Shown: positions 23,501 through 34,128, numbered from the stretch's first letter. The stretch: 64,000 nucleotides of DNA from Lagopus muta (GCF_023343835.1 NC_064439.1:36588508-36652507), one strand, 5' to 3'. The notes: generated from the letters alone by a model not told the origin. Translations and numbers: made by a program.

Positions 23501-26500
23501 GCTTCTTTGTTTTGTGTAGCAGCAGTTACTTTGATAGCTACCTTTGCTTACCCTGGAGAGAAGCAGACTGCATGTAGATAGTTTAGAAAGCCATCTATTG
23601 ACCTAACAATTCTATAGAGGAATATCTTTATCAGTCTGCATGTCCTTCGTTCTTCCACTGTGTTCCATGCCAATGCCAGGGCATCCATCTTGGTCACAAG
23701 TCTTTGGCAACTGGGGATCACTGAAGTTTCCATCATTCTCCAAGGCACTGACAACTATCTGCAGCTGATAACTGCCACAGTTCTGTAGTTTGACTTACCG
23801 TAGGCTTCAATCCTACCAAGTCCTCATGTTTAATTTCACCCACTAGCAGTCATTACATACATGTGAATTAGTGGTATTAAACAGGAAATGATGCCAGAGG
23901 TCTTGGTGCTGTTTTAAAATTAGTGACCTTCGTGAAGGGAACCGTTTCTCAGGGTTCTAGTTGCTGTTCTAGACTCTATTGTCTATGTGACAGAGTTCAC
24001 ATTTTATAAGTACGTAAAAGTGAAGTTTAGTCACAGGGGGTCAGAAAAGATAAGTCACAAGTATTTGATGTTACTTTTTTGAATGGGCTTTTTTGAATGA
24101 GACAGTTTGGTGATGCTTTTGCTCTCATTTACTTGATGTATTCTTTCAAAGAGGGATACTGGATTTTGAGTTTTACCTGAACCACAGACATTTTTCTCTT
24201 AACGGGTTGGGGCTCTTACATAGCCTAGTTCTAAAACTGATGATTGTTGGGTTGGAAGGTACAAGATATACTGGAAAATTCAGTGCTTGAAGTGTGTCAG
24301 TTTCTTTGTTTTTTCCATTTAGTTGTGATGTGGTTTTTTTGTTTTGTTTTTTTTTTTTGCTGTTGTGCTCATCATTAACTTTTTAATATTAATCTAAAAC
24401 TCTTCTGTAGCTAGGAGCAGTATTTTTACTACTTCAGCCTCAGCTGTGCTGTTAATATAACACAAATGTTGGTTCCTTCCTCTGCCAAGTGGGATACTGT
24501 CCAGTGCCTTCAAAGGAGGGTGGAAAATCAGGCTTGAACTGTTCATATAACTTAAAGCCAGACTCTAATATTTTGCAAGTAAAATGTTTTGTCTTGGCAC
24601 TTTTTCATCTCAGGCTCTTCTAAACCATTATTCATATGCCTTTTTGCCAGTTTTAAGAACTGTTCATCAAAAGGTTTTTATATCCAGAGGAATTAATTCA
24701 GTCATTTATAAGAAACATTAATAATTATTTCTGTTAGCGAACTGGTACCTGGAGCTAAAAGCCTATGTGGTACTTTAGTGAGAGAGAAAAATCAAAAACA
24801 TTGCAGAGCAATGAAAAAAAACCAGGATTAATGAGGCCATTTCAGTAGAGGCAAAAGCATCTTCAAAGCGTGGTGTCTCTGAGGTCATTTCTGTCTTCTA
24901 GGTAACTAAACTAGGATACCCTTGTATCTGCATGTTAATAGAAAAGCCTGAGTAAAACGACTGCCACCAAGCCTATTTTGGCTTCCCCGGGCACTAGTGT
25001 GTGGCTGTCTTGGCACTGTGCTTAACAGCAGCTCATACTCGAGGAATGCTTCATCATTTGAAGATGAGAAGGTGCACGGAAACAATGTGGGTGCAGAAGC
25101 AACATAGCTATATATATAATATATATATTCACACACATGTAACTAAAATTCTGTCTTAGAACTGAGAGTATTGTGGAGCTTAGTGAATCATAGTGGCATT
25201 TGCCTGGCTTTGTGTGGGAGTTCAGGAGAGTAGCAGTGAGCCTAAAATGAGGACCTCAGCTGAACTTCAACTGGTGCTTCCCTGCTCCAATTGTAATTAA
25301 TGCTAGAGGTAATGAGCCCCCTGGTTCCATTGGGCTAGTAGCTCAGCTGATCTACAGACTCGCTAAGGTGGCAGTTTGGCTGCAGGTGGTAGGGAAGAGA
25401 GCAAGCGCTTGATTGTGTGGAGTTTTTGTGTGCTTATGTTGCTACGATTAGGTGATAGGATTGATCAGGCATGTGCTCAGTATGTACAAATTGGAGCCTG
25501 GCTTGAGATGGAACAGGAAGAATTAATCACATGCTATACTGTAGTCTAAACTGTTCCTCCTCGAGTTAAAATTGCATCATTGAAATTTCTTTGTGAGGGT
25601 TTTGCCTTTATAATAAATCTGCACAGCTTCATGGGCTTCAGTTTTGAAGACTAGTGTTAGTACCAGTTGCTCATTATTTGAAGTTAGTGATTCATGTTTC
25701 TAAAGCCCTGTTCTTCAAGAGCAATAGCATTTTTGAACTGGAAAGCTGAGTATACATGGGTTTCTGCTAATGCATGAGGTTCAGCTTTGTCTGTCTCCTT
25801 TTCTGGTATTTTGAGGACTTCTGTAGAGCCTAGGTTTCTGCTCCCTGTAGTAAATGTCATCAAAAGACATACAGCTTAGCTGACTAAGGTGAATAATATA
25901 TGGTGCTTACATGTCCATCAAGATTGCTGCATGTCATTTGGCTGTTTAAATTAAGCAGCAGGTCATGTAATGTGCATGAATGATGTGTGAATTCTCAAAT
26001 TTCTTCTTTTTTTCTGAACCTTCCTGTTTTTTAAGCTTGTCAGAGGCACTTGTGTTTGCTGAAAACCCAGTTCTCATTTGTAGTAAACGTCATTTAAATT
26101 AATGCAGTTATGTAGTGTGAGAAAAGATGGCATGCCGAAAGGGTACAGCAAATATGAAGTTTCAACCAGTATGAGTTGGTTCAGTTTCTTTAAATAAAAA
26201 GGCTGTTGTGCACAACTTAAACCTTGAAAATGTAAATGAGGTTGTCGAACATGTGCAAATGAAACTTTGCAAGCCATTCCACAGGGAAACATTTCACAAT
26301 ACGGCTGAGAAAACCACAAGAGAAATTTCAGCCCAGAGGGGTAAGTTCAGCATATGTCAACTGCTCCAGCCCAGGTGCTTTTACCAAGGAGTATTTTGAG
26401 CTGCAGCTACAGACCAGGTGCTGTTTCAAGCCCTGCTTTCTTAGCCTTTGAAGGCTGTACATGCGGCTCCTTTCTACCAGAGCTCATTAACATTCCTGTG

Positions 26501-29500
26501 GAAACAGTGATGCAGCATGGTACTTTCCTAAAGAATGCTTAGTGGGCCAGATCACCAGGTGGTGTAAATCGGCATTGTTCAATGGAGCTGCTTCAGTTTA
26601 CACCAAGCAAGAATCTGGTTCAATACCTTTACTTTGCTCATTAAGCGTGGCCAAGAAAACAGTTCTTCTAATGCTCTGCCTTTTGCTGTTTAGTTGCTTA
26701 AGCAAATTGTCCTAGTGGCATATTTATGAATGGCATTGTCTTCGTGGCTGAAGCTGTCTAATGCTTAAACTTTGATTTCCCTCCCTTTCATGTTCTGTTC
26801 CCCTTTCCCAAAGACAGCCCCTTCCCTGTCTTTGCTCTCTAAATTTTTTTTTTTGCTTGTTTCTATAATACAACTGGAGCAGAGCTTGCACTGTTTTCTG
26901 CAGCTTGATGGCTTGCTGAGAGTTTCTCTACAGAATGCTTGTACAGAGATCAATAAGAATGAGAGTTAGAATTGTGTTAAATTGCTTAATTTTTTCTTCT
27001 TTCTCTAGAGATCCACTTATATTTCTCTGCTTTTTATTTTTTCTTCCACCAGGTTTTAATGGTACGGTTTGCATCTTTGTTTGATGCAAGGGAACGTACT
27101 GTCACCTTCCTTAGTGGAAAAAAATACAGTGTGGATGACTTGCATTCAATGGGAGCCGGTGATCTGCTCAATTCCATGTTTGAATTTAGTGAGAAACTAA
27201 ATGCCCTGCAACTTAGTGATGAGGAGATGAGTTTATTTACAGCGGTTGTCCTGGTATCTGCTGGTAAGGAGAGAAAATTAATTCACATCTTTGCTAAATT
27301 TTGAATATGATTCTCTGCTAAAAGATTTTGCAAATGGTATATCTGTAAATGGCATATCTTATTTTGAGTATAAGTCCAACTTATTAGGTTTCACACTGCT
27401 AGACTAGCAGCCAATAACTTTTCTACACACGTTACGTCTAATACTGTCTTCTGGAAAAATGTGGCAAAAGGCTTATGCTTTCCTGCTTCTTTCTGTAGAA
27501 CTCCAAAATACATTTCATAGCTGCCCAGTGACTATTTTGAAGCTATTTGTCTGACTCATCCAAGTTTCACAGGACACCATCAATGAAATTAGTCCTGACT
27601 TGGACAGTGTAAGTCTTGGGATAAAGCGGTATTTTTACTTCCAAGTATGGTCATTGAAGTCTACTGCATATCTTACTTAAGTCTAAATCCAACAGTTTGA
27701 TCTCTGCCTATGTCAGCATAAAGCCCTATTAATGTGCATCGTGACTTCTTAGAGCTAAAGGTCTGCCAATCCACTAACATCTCCACCAGCCTCATGTCAT
27801 CTTTCTGTCCCTGGGTAGATGGAACACCTTGGTCCAGATTCAAAGGATTAAGCACCTACTTCTGCACTATTATCTAAAGCCTCGCATTAGGCACACTAGC
27901 TCTGCATATGATGCCTGGAGTACAAGACACAGAATCCGTGCTTGCTGGATAAGGAGCTCTCTAGGGGTAGCTGGCAGGAATGCTGGCAGTGCCTGTTTCT
28001 TACACAAAAAGCCAATGCCTGGGACCTGTTCACCTCCTGAGCAAGCAGTCTTCAACATGAGTGCTTTAGACCTGCCTCTCTGTTGTCAGGGAGGGACACT
28101 GGAGGCTCAAGCATGGAGTGTAGGCACACGAGATCTCTGTATACTGACATTTGATAGCAAAGGATGGAATGCAGCTGTGGTCTCTTCAGTTTGTATGCAG
28201 TGGTGGTGAGCAGTAGGTGATAGGGAATCTGTAAGCTTTAAAGCCAGAAGGAAGGGCAGTGTGAAGGAAGTGTGGCACTGTAGTCTGTTAGTAAAAATGT
28301 TCAGGTAGCAGAGAGAAACTGGGATTTCAGTTGCTTTTCCAGACTCTGCTTTACTTTTTTTCAATCTTTCCAAAAATAAATTGACAGGAACTGAAGACGG
28401 GCTTCAAAACAAGGAGTGAGAACTAGGCCTCCTCCCTCCTTGTGCAATGTCATAACTAGGCCACAGCTGTTCTTCCTGTTGTTCAGCTGCAGGGCTCTAG
28501 AATATCATAAACTCTGGACTGTCTGTTTTGAATATGATTGGGTCTGTTTGCTCTGTTAGACTGTACTAAAAAGCACACTTCTCTGCCTTTCTCTGGCCTT
28601 TTAAACCCTGCTTCATGCTCTTGCTGACTCCCAGTAGAGCTTAGCTTAGAGACAGCTGGAACAGTTCTAGGCAGGTTCCAGCACAGTGATAGAGCTGTGG
28701 AACAAAACATAAAGATGAGGTGTTTCAGCTCCTCATAGCTGCTGACTCTTTGGATATTTGTGCTATCTTAGCTTCTTCTGGACCTGATCTGGAGCCTGAT
28801 CAGCACCTCTGGACTTCTTCACAATATTTATGGAGTTTTTATAAAGTACAACTTTAATGATCTTTAATATTTGGACCCAAACCTGGCATGTTTCAAGCTT
28901 AATGGTAACCTTGACTGTCACTGTCAGTTCATAAAATGCGAGGAATGCAATGCTTTTCTGACATGATAATGTAGCTTGCAATAAAACAAAAATAGTTGTA
29001 GTCATGACTTGAAAAAATAAGTGAGCGGGGCTTCGTAGTTGAGCAGATACCTGAAAAATGCCTCCTGACAGAGCGCATAGAAAAGGAAGGACCTTGTGGC
29101 ATTCCTGGGGAAGATATCTGCCAGCAATAAATAGTATATGGTATATCAGCAGAAGGGGCTGAAAGACTGTGGGCACCTTCTGATTAAGAGAACTTTTAAA
29201 AACAGATCCTCTGCACCCTATCCCTAAAGCAGAAGCATGGAGTCATTTGACACAATTTGGAGGAGGAGCTCAATTACAGAAAGAAAGACAGATGAAGAAC
29301 AATATTAGAGAGATTATGGAGATGCAATCAAACGTGAAAAGAGCTGTAGCTGGAAGAACAGAAAGTAGAAGAGTAAAGCTATTGAGATTTCTTCATCTAA
29401 GAATGAAAGAAGATGAAAAGGAGGATAGTAGTCAAGATGCACATCATTTCCAGAAGCAGACAGGAGGGCTATTGTTGAATGTTGTTTAAGAGATTCAATC

Positions 29501-31641
29501 TAAAATATTGTACTGCACGACTTAAAGTATCTTTGAAAAAGACTTTTGCTTATAAAAATATCAGTGGGGGGGGAAAAAAGAAATACTCATAAGCCTATGA
29601 ACAGTGCTAGCAGGGAGAACGCTTGTCAGAAGTATCTCTACATGGCACTGGATGAACGAATACTTTGCCTCTGGCTTCAGTTAGCTTGAATTGTTGAAGA
29701 TGGAGGGCAAATAGCATGATGGATCACTGGCACTGAAGAAAGAGGAAGCAAAGCTGAAAGAATGTGGTTTGTGTGGCTCTAGTGACCAAATAATCTCTCA
29801 ACTGAGGGTGATGAAAAGGAAATACACACCCTCTATTATTCTTTTATTTGGATAGTACTGAGGAAGAACTTCAGCTGACCACAGCCAAAGTAGACTGAAG
29901 AGGGGGAAGAAAGACTTGAGTTAATTGAGCAGAGGGGACTACAGCCAGTGACCTAAGGCAGCTGGGAGAGGCCAGAGTGCCTTTTTCTCCCTGCTGAGAT
30001 GAGGAAGCAGTCGTTGCACAGAATTCTTGAGAAAAGTCACCTGGTGATCTTTGTTCAGATGTTGTCATCCCTGCTCAGGATAGAGCAAAGCCTGAGGTAT
30101 TGCAGAGGTGGTCAAGTGGAGTAGTAGTTTGCTTAACAAAGGCAGAGAGGCTTCTTTTGGCTGGGTATTCTCATGCATCCTCTCTTGAAGAGCAGCCATC
30201 AAACCCAATGGACAGTTCTTAGGTAAGAATAGAATGGTTGTTTATAATCATGTTTTGATATTAATCAGGGTTCATAATTCATTGAACAAAAGATTCTGAA
30301 ACCATCTTCCTGTAAAGGGGGGGGGGGGGGGGGGGGAAGACAAGTTAACTGCTTTAAGATGGATCCTTATGTGGGTTGTATAGCACTTCTTCCCATAAGG
30401 TTAGGGAACAGCACTGAATAGTCAAGGAGGACTTTTGTAGACTCTTCACCTGAGAAGTCCAGTCAGATCGGCACTGACATTATAAGGATGGCATTCCCAC
30501 TCTGACTGTGTGATCTGACTCGGTGGTACTATTCCAGAAAGCTGTTGTAATACTGCATCCCAGTTCTGTGTCCCAGTGTTTAACTACATGTATGCATTGA
30601 AGCACATTTCTGGTTATGTCTGTCACTTGTGTATGTATGTGCCCTGCTAAATTTACGTGGAGTTTAAGAACAGCTAGCTGCAGCTTAGGAAAAAAACAGC
30701 TACTGTGCATGACTAGTAGGTGAGGTATTTAGCTTAACATGTGTCATTTTAAGCTACTACTTAGACACCACCTAAGGAAAAGTAGCATATGCTAAAATAT
30801 TGCTTTCTTGAAAGAGATGCGTTAGGTGCAAGGTGAGTGCAGTATGTTAAAAAGACAATATTTTTTCCTGATGTTGAAATTCCTCCTCTTTTAATTAGGA
30901 CTTTTGGGTGCGTTATGTTTCATTGTAATTGCTTGTGGAACGCTGTCAGAGATGGTGCTCGGTCACATCAAGGCGCGTACCTTCATCGCCCCTTGGAGTC
31001 CCATTGTGCAAAAAACAAGTGTGACTTGTCCTGAGTGGGATTTCCATATCCAAACAAGGATCTCAAGTTTAGAATTCTGTGTCCAGCCTTGAGAAGCACT
31101 TGAAATGCCTACTTCCAAGTGCCTCATGTCCCTTCTTTGTGCTGAAGGTTGTGATTCAGCAAAACGTTTAAGTATGTGCTTCAGTTTGTCCTTTTCTGGA
31201 AACATGGGTAAGTGAACAGAAAAGGTGACTGAATATGCCAGTTCAGCATGAGCTTAATACTTTGTTAAGCTGATACTAAGTGTTTAAAAAGACTGCTGGT
31301 ATTTGAGTTTGAAACTTCTGGCATAAATAATTTTTCTGTTCCTAATGGATTAATTCTTAAAATGGCTTTATATTGCAAAGTACAACTGTTCAGTTTTATT
31401 GTCTCCTTTTTTCTTCTTTCTTTTGTCCACCCTCTCTTCTTTAGATCGCTCTGGAATAGAAAATGTCAATTCTGTGGAGGCACTTCAGGAGACGCTAATC
31501 CGTGCATTAAGGACCTTAATCATGAAAAATCACCCAAACGAAGCCTCTATTTTCACAAAACTTCTTTTGAAGTTACCTGACTTGCGTTCCTTAAACAACA
31601 TGCACTCTGAAGAACTCTTGGCCTTCAAAGTTCACCCATAG
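11499..31641 (+). CDS. NR1D2: NR1D2 (REV-ERB beta), whole coding span, 8 coding exons
   Basis: Joining the eight exons gives 1722 nt, or 573 codons plus a stop. The protein has the nuclear receptor layout: a serine-rich N-terminus (1-92), a two-zinc-finger DNA-binding domain (about 101-167) with P-box EGCKG, a C-terminal extension (about 170-185), a variable hinge in exon 5, and a ligand-binding domain (about 380-573). It ends in LLAFKVHP with no AF-2 helix 12, the hallmark of REV-ERB repressors. The predicted heme ligands are Cys378 and His562, equivalent to human Cys384 and His568. The known family role is nuclear: it binds ROREs, recruits NCoR-HDAC3, and represses clock and metabolic genes. 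The start ATG sits in a perfect GCCGCCATGG context. NR1D1 is less likely because the N-terminus and hinge follow the beta paralogue. I saw no frameshift or broken splice site. Confidence 0.97.
11684..11706 (+). promoter_or_regulatory. Inverted CCAAT box and half-CRE in intron 1
   Basis: ATTGG (inverted CCAAT, NF-Y type) at 11684-11688 and TGACG (half-CRE) at 11702-11706. With the nearby E-boxes this looks like a second promoter-like cluster about 190 bp after exon 1, possibly driving an alternative first exon. Confidence 0.35.
11760..11765 (+). promoter_or_regulatory. E-box CACGTG, intron 1 (first)
   Basis: Perfect CACGTG about 245 bp into intron 1, still inside the CpG island and about 35 bp before the RORE. 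Confidence 0.6.
11800..11810 (-). promoter_or_regulatory. RORE (ROR/REV-ERB response element)
   Basis: The minus strand reads AATGTAGGTCA, a full match to the RORE consensus WAWNTRGGTCA (AT-rich flank plus AGGTCA half-site). No second half-site follows, so this is a monomer site rather than a RevDR2. It allows ROR activation and REV-ERB feedback on the gene itself, which is inference here. Confidence 0.55.
11837..11842 (+). promoter_or_regulatory. E-box CACGTG, intron 1 (second)
   Basis: Perfect CACGTG 77 bp after the previous one (start to start) and 26 bp after the RORE. Confidence 0.6.
11963..11968 (+). promoter_or_regulatory. E-box CACGTG, intron 1 (third)
   Basis: Perfect CACGTG 126 bp after the previous one and 31 bp before the bZIP-type site at 12000. 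Confidence 0.6.
12000..12009 (+). promoter_or_regulatory. C/EBP / PAR-bZIP-type site
   Basis: GTTGCGTAAC matches the RTTGCGYAAY C/EBP consensus. It differs at one base from the RTTAYGTAAY D-box bound by DBP, TEF, HLF and NFIL3. It lies in the intron 1 part of the CpG island next to the E-boxes. Confidence 0.4.
13228..13350 (-). mobile_element. CR1 LINE 3' end fragment in intron 1
   Basis: It begins AGAATCATGGAATTG, followed by GTTGGAAGGGACC and a diverged body. A short, 5'-truncated CR1 inserted antisense to NR1D2. Confidence 0.75.
14221..14481 (+). CDS. NR1D2: NR1D2 coding exon 2 (serine-rich N-terminal domain)
   Basis: The exon follows the acceptor CTTGCCTTAG and ends before GTACGT. It encodes residues 6-92: a GGVIAYISSSSSASSP start, then several poly-Ser/Pro stretches and an acidic-to-basic segment ending GVT. 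The region is low complexity and probably disordered. In REV-ERBs this A/B region is a phosphorylation and regulatory segment. The Ser-rich beginning is nearly the same as in the mammalian protein, while the middle (about residues 50-80) is diverged. Confidence 0.95.
14482..16309 (+). other. NR1D2: NR1D2 intron 2
   Basis: 1.8 kb, AT-rich, with a long T-rich run at 16148-16180 upstream of the acceptor. Nothing else recognised. Confidence 0.9.
16310..16398 (+). CDS. NR1D2: NR1D2 coding exon 3 (first zinc finger)
   Basis: The acceptor is TGATTCTAG and the donor follows AAG with GTGAGG. It encodes residues 93-122 (KFNGMVLLCKVCGD through HACEGCK). The four zinc-binding cysteines are C101, C104, C118 and C121. 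The exon ends inside the P-box (EGCK|G), which contacts the AGGTCA half-site; an intron here is typical of nuclear receptor genes. A second donor-like CAG|GTACAA lies 30 nt into the intron, in frame. Confidence 0.97.
16399..17329 (+). other. NR1D2: NR1D2 intron 3
   Basis: 0.93 kb between the exons of the two zinc fingers. A pyrimidine tract ending CAG|GTACAA lies 30 nt after the donor. No repeats recognised. Confidence 0.9.
17330..17474 (+). CDS. NR1D2: NR1D2 coding exon 4 (second zinc finger)
   Basis: The exon lies between the acceptor TGTTTACAG and the donor GTATGT. It encodes residues 123-170, GFFRRSIQQ through GMSRD. The second-finger cysteines are C138, C144, C154 and C157. The recognition helix continues from the P-box (GFFRRSI). 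Sequence is essentially the same as in mammals apart from single changes such as KNNNC. It ends in phase 1 and is joined to exon 5 by a split Ala codon. Confidence 0.97.
17475..19069 (+). other. NR1D2: NR1D2 intron 4
   Basis: 1.6 kb, no recognised repeat or coding sequence. Confidence 0.9.
19070..19686 (+). CDS. NR1D2: NR1D2 coding exon 5 (C-terminal extension and hinge)
   Basis: The acceptor is CCTTGGTAG and the donor is GTATAT after CTG. It encodes residues 171-376. The first part (AVRFGRIPKREKQRM) is the C-terminal extension that reads the AT-rich 5' flank of the RORE. A conserved segment EEVIGMVTRAHKDTFMYNQEQ follows. The rest is the diverged hinge, ending GGRMHL just before the heme cysteine encoded by exon 6. 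Reading through the donor meets a stop after two codons, so intron 5 retention would give a protein without the ligand-binding domain. Confidence 0.96.
19687..23048 (+). other. NR1D2: NR1D2 intron 5
   Basis: 3.36 kb. Contains T-rich homopolymers near 22837-22855 and 22917-22930, and no recognised CR1 element. Confidence 0.9.
23049..23234 (+). CDS. NR1D2: NR1D2 coding exon 6 (start of ligand-binding domain)
   Basis: The acceptor is AACATTAG and the donor is GTGAGA after GAG; 186 nt, 62 codons, phase 0 at both ends. It encodes residues 377-438, beginning V-C-P-M-S-K. Cys378 corresponds to the heme-ligating Cys384 of human REV-ERB beta. The segment FTPAVKEVVEFAKRIPGF is helix 3, followed by the nuclear receptor signature region (LSQHDQVNLLKAGTFE) that also forms part of the corepressor surface. 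Confidence 0.97.
23235..27052 (+). other. NR1D2: NR1D2 intron 6
   Basis: 3.8 kb. It begins with a stop-free stretch leading to an in-frame alternative donor at 23319. It then has a long T tract at 23329-23350, an AT dinucleotide patch near 25110-25130, and a 72-bp imperfect palindrome at 26547-26618. Confidence 0.9.
26547..26618. repeat. 72-bp imperfect palindrome (ancient MITE-like repeat) in intron 6
   Basis: The arms are CCAGATCACC...GGTGTAAAT and its approximate reverse complement TTTACACC...GAATCTGG, with a loop of about 25 bp. I recall similar GGTGTAAATCGGCAT palindromes as an old dispersed repeat in sauropsid genomes, but the family name is not certain. It lies about 435 bp upstream of exon 7. 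Confidence 0.55.
27053..27263 (+). CDS. NR1D2: NR1D2 coding exon 7 (middle of ligand-binding domain)
   Basis: The acceptor is TTCCACCAG and the donor GTAAGG splits an Asp codon. It encodes residues 439-508: VLMVRFASLFDARERTVTFL, then the YSVDDLHSMGAGDLL segment and LSDEEMSLFTAVVLVSA. It is nearly invariant compared with mammals, with one conservative Lys-to-Arg change (DARERT). Confidence 0.97.
27264..31444 (+). other. NR1D2: NR1D2 intron 7
   Basis: 4.2 kb, the longest intron. It contains a G20 homopolymer at 30317-30336. Short open frames here (for example 27829-28209) have no recognisable homology. Confidence 0.9.
30317..30336 (+). repeat. Poly-G homopolymer (G20) in intron 7
   Basis: 20 consecutive G, flanked by AAA and AAGACAAG. 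Can form G-quadruplex-type structure in the nascent RNA, and is prone to length errors. Confidence 0.9.
31445..31641 (+). CDS. NR1D2: NR1D2 coding exon 8 (end of ligand-binding domain, stop codon)
   Basis: The acceptor is TCTTCTTTAG. It encodes residues 509-573, DRSGIENVNSVEALQE through LLAFKVHP, then TAG at 31639-31641. His562 (in NNMHSEE) is equivalent to the axial heme ligand His568 of the human protein. The protein stops at helix 11 and has no activation helix 12, which explains constitutive repression in this subfamily. Confidence 0.97.
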
Positions 31642-32177
31642 GCCTTTAGGTTTCATTTGTACTTGGACTTGCCTCGTGTTAAACTGTTTCGTGCTAAAAT
31701 ATGTATTTATACAGTTGTACCACTTGCTGGAGAGAGAGTTCACAGACTGTGAGCAATTGATAGCCGTTCCATAACCATGCAATAATGCTTCAGCAGGTGC
31801 TTTCAGCTAACATTGGTGCAGCATTCAGAGTCCTCCAAAACATCCAGCCCCAGCTGTGCTGCACTTTTGTAGAAGAGGTTGCAATGAGCCTGAGTAAATA
31901 TGGACTGTTCTTTCACTTAGAAAAAGAACCACCACTGCCCTCTCATGTAAACTGAATGCAGAATAGCTACGTGTACATATGGAATGTGGAATGGGAGGAA
32001 CAATCCTGTGTTAATAGGAGAATCAAAGAGCTGATTTAATTGGTTTTTCCCTTATCTAATATATGTACGTCTGTGTCTCTTGATAATTCACTCATGGTTT
32101 CACCGTTGTTATTCCATTAAACCTGATGGAATGATTTCAGCCCGCACCAACTCTTCACTGAGCGTGTTCATGCCATG

Positions 32178-32258
32178 TGTATATAATATAAATAGCTAAG
32201 TAATGGGTGTTTATGGCTATAAAGTACAGAGTTGTGTGTATATATGTGTATGTATATA
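32178..32258 (+). promoter_or_regulatory. Three Pumilio-type motifs in the NR1D2 3' UTR
   Basis: TGTATATA occurs at 32178-32185, 32237-32244 and 32251-32258. It matches the PUF consensus TGTANATA bound by PUM1/PUM2, which usually destabilises mRNA. They lie about 540-620 nt after the stop codon. The surrounding sequence is AT-rich, so chance is a real alternative. Confidence 0.4.
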
Positions 32259-34122
32259 AATAGTTCTATACATAAAGTATACATATAATTTCTTCACAAT
32301 ATTTTAAACTGTGAAGGAATTTAAACTTACAAAAGAAGGTGATCTATGGAAAGAACCAAATAGATGCACTTTGCATTTTGCTGAACTAATAATCTGAACA
32401 TTTCTACTTTTTAGAAAACATCAAATTTGCATTAATAAGCTGTGTTTGTTAATTTGAAAAAATACATACATAGAGTGGCACCAAAGGGGCAGAGTCAGGT
32501 TCAATTTCTGGAATGGCTTCTAGAGAACCTTCAGTGGAGATGGCGTTCATGGCATTACTGAGGTTGGTTGTCCATGGCCACTGAGGTTTGAACACTGTTA
32601 ATGTTTAAAGAAGCACCAGGTGCTCTTCAAAAAACTTCAGCACAGCCAGCAAGAAACTATCAGATGAATAATAGCATTTGAGGGAAAAAAAAATAATGTT
32701 CTAATGCTTATCCATAATTGCATTTGGGGTGTGTGTGTGTTCTGTGACCATTTATTTCTTACCATGTTTCATTTTGCTGCTTCATCCCTAAATAAGAATT
32801 GAATATAGGAATGGGAGATTCCCTGTGTCTCTTCACAGTCCAGGCTTTGTGGTTCCCATGCCTGTTCTTCTGGAGCTCTCCACTCCTGTGTGTACGTATG
32901 TGTGTATGTGCAAGGAAGGTGCACTGGATGGTCTGCATATTTTCCTTTAAAACAACAACAACAACAAAAACCACACAAAAACAAAACCAAAAAAAAAAAA
33001 CAAACCCACAAACAAGACTTTTTGTTCATGCCAGTAGCAAATTGCAGAGCAGATCCTTGAGATTCTGCTGGGTTTTTTCCATCGAGAAAAGCAGTTGTCC
33101 ATGAGCTTTTGCCATTTGTAGCAGGACCTGATGCCAGAAAAGAGATTAAAAAAATCCAAGCACTTGTGTTAATTAGTTGTTTGTTTTGTTAACATGGGAA
33201 GAAGATGCTCTGTTACGCTAGTGTTTAATTAGCTTACCTGAGAGATAAACCCTCTTGGGGCTAAACTAAACCATACTAAATGTCTGGTGATGTTTAGATG
33301 TGTGCAGTAGCTCAGGCCATAAGCCAGGAAGCCCTCTGACTGCAGGAGTCCTGCTGGCCATGCAGGAGCGGCTCTCGAGCAGCAGTGAGCGACGGGAACC
33401 CTTGGTCCTGCAGCAGGGCTGGAGGAGCTGCAGACCTCCTCCATCGCCCCGGAAGCATCAGGAGCAGCTCAGCCCTCCACTCTGTTGGTCGTCCGTGGGA
33501 TTTTCGCTCAGAAGTCGGTAAGCTTTCTTCCCAGAGGGTGGGGAGCAGATGGGGACAGGTGCTGAGTGGGAAGGACTGAGGGCAGCCAGCTTCGGCCTTG
33601 GCTAAATCAGAGGAGCACGCCCTCTCCTCTCCTCAGCTGCTGCAGGGAGTGTTGCCCTGCTTCATGCTGCCTGAACCACTGGATAACAGCTTCCTAATAC
33701 CTGTAGATTGCTATCCAAATACACTATCGGGGCATATTGTCCTAATTTCTGTTAACAGTCTGCATCCTACCAGTATTACTTGTATGAGAGCTTCACTGAG
33801 TTACACATTGAAACATTCAGACTTTAGAAAGGACACAGTCATGTCTTGCATCATCTAGGAGCTGAAATGACTTTGTAGGCCCATGTGAAATGCAGAAAGT
33901 AAAGCTAACCCTTGGTTATTTGGGGAGGGAAGGAGGATTCTCACAGAGGTTGCCACCCTACAACTGTGTTCTGTTTAGTTTTGTTTTCTTTTCTTAAAAC
34001 TGTATTATTAAGCCTTTAGGAATGTATAACCAGGACTGAGTAATTACTGCTTATTAAATTTTTAGTTAGAATGGCCATGTATGCCTATAGGTAGATAATT
34101 GAACTTGTACAACTTCATTTGA

Positions 34123-34128
34123 AATAAA
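34123..34128 (+). terminator. Alternative AATAAA poly(A) signal in NR1D2 3' UTR
   Basis: Canonical hexamer in the plus-strand 3' UTR, about 2.5 kb after the stop codon. Downstream GT content is modest, so it is ranked second to the signal at 34461. Confidence 0.4.

Noticed and set aside
27829-28209. 126-codon frame in NR1D2 intron 7
   Set aside because: Not flanked by convincing splice sites and no match to any nuclear receptor segment. NR1D2 is complete without it.
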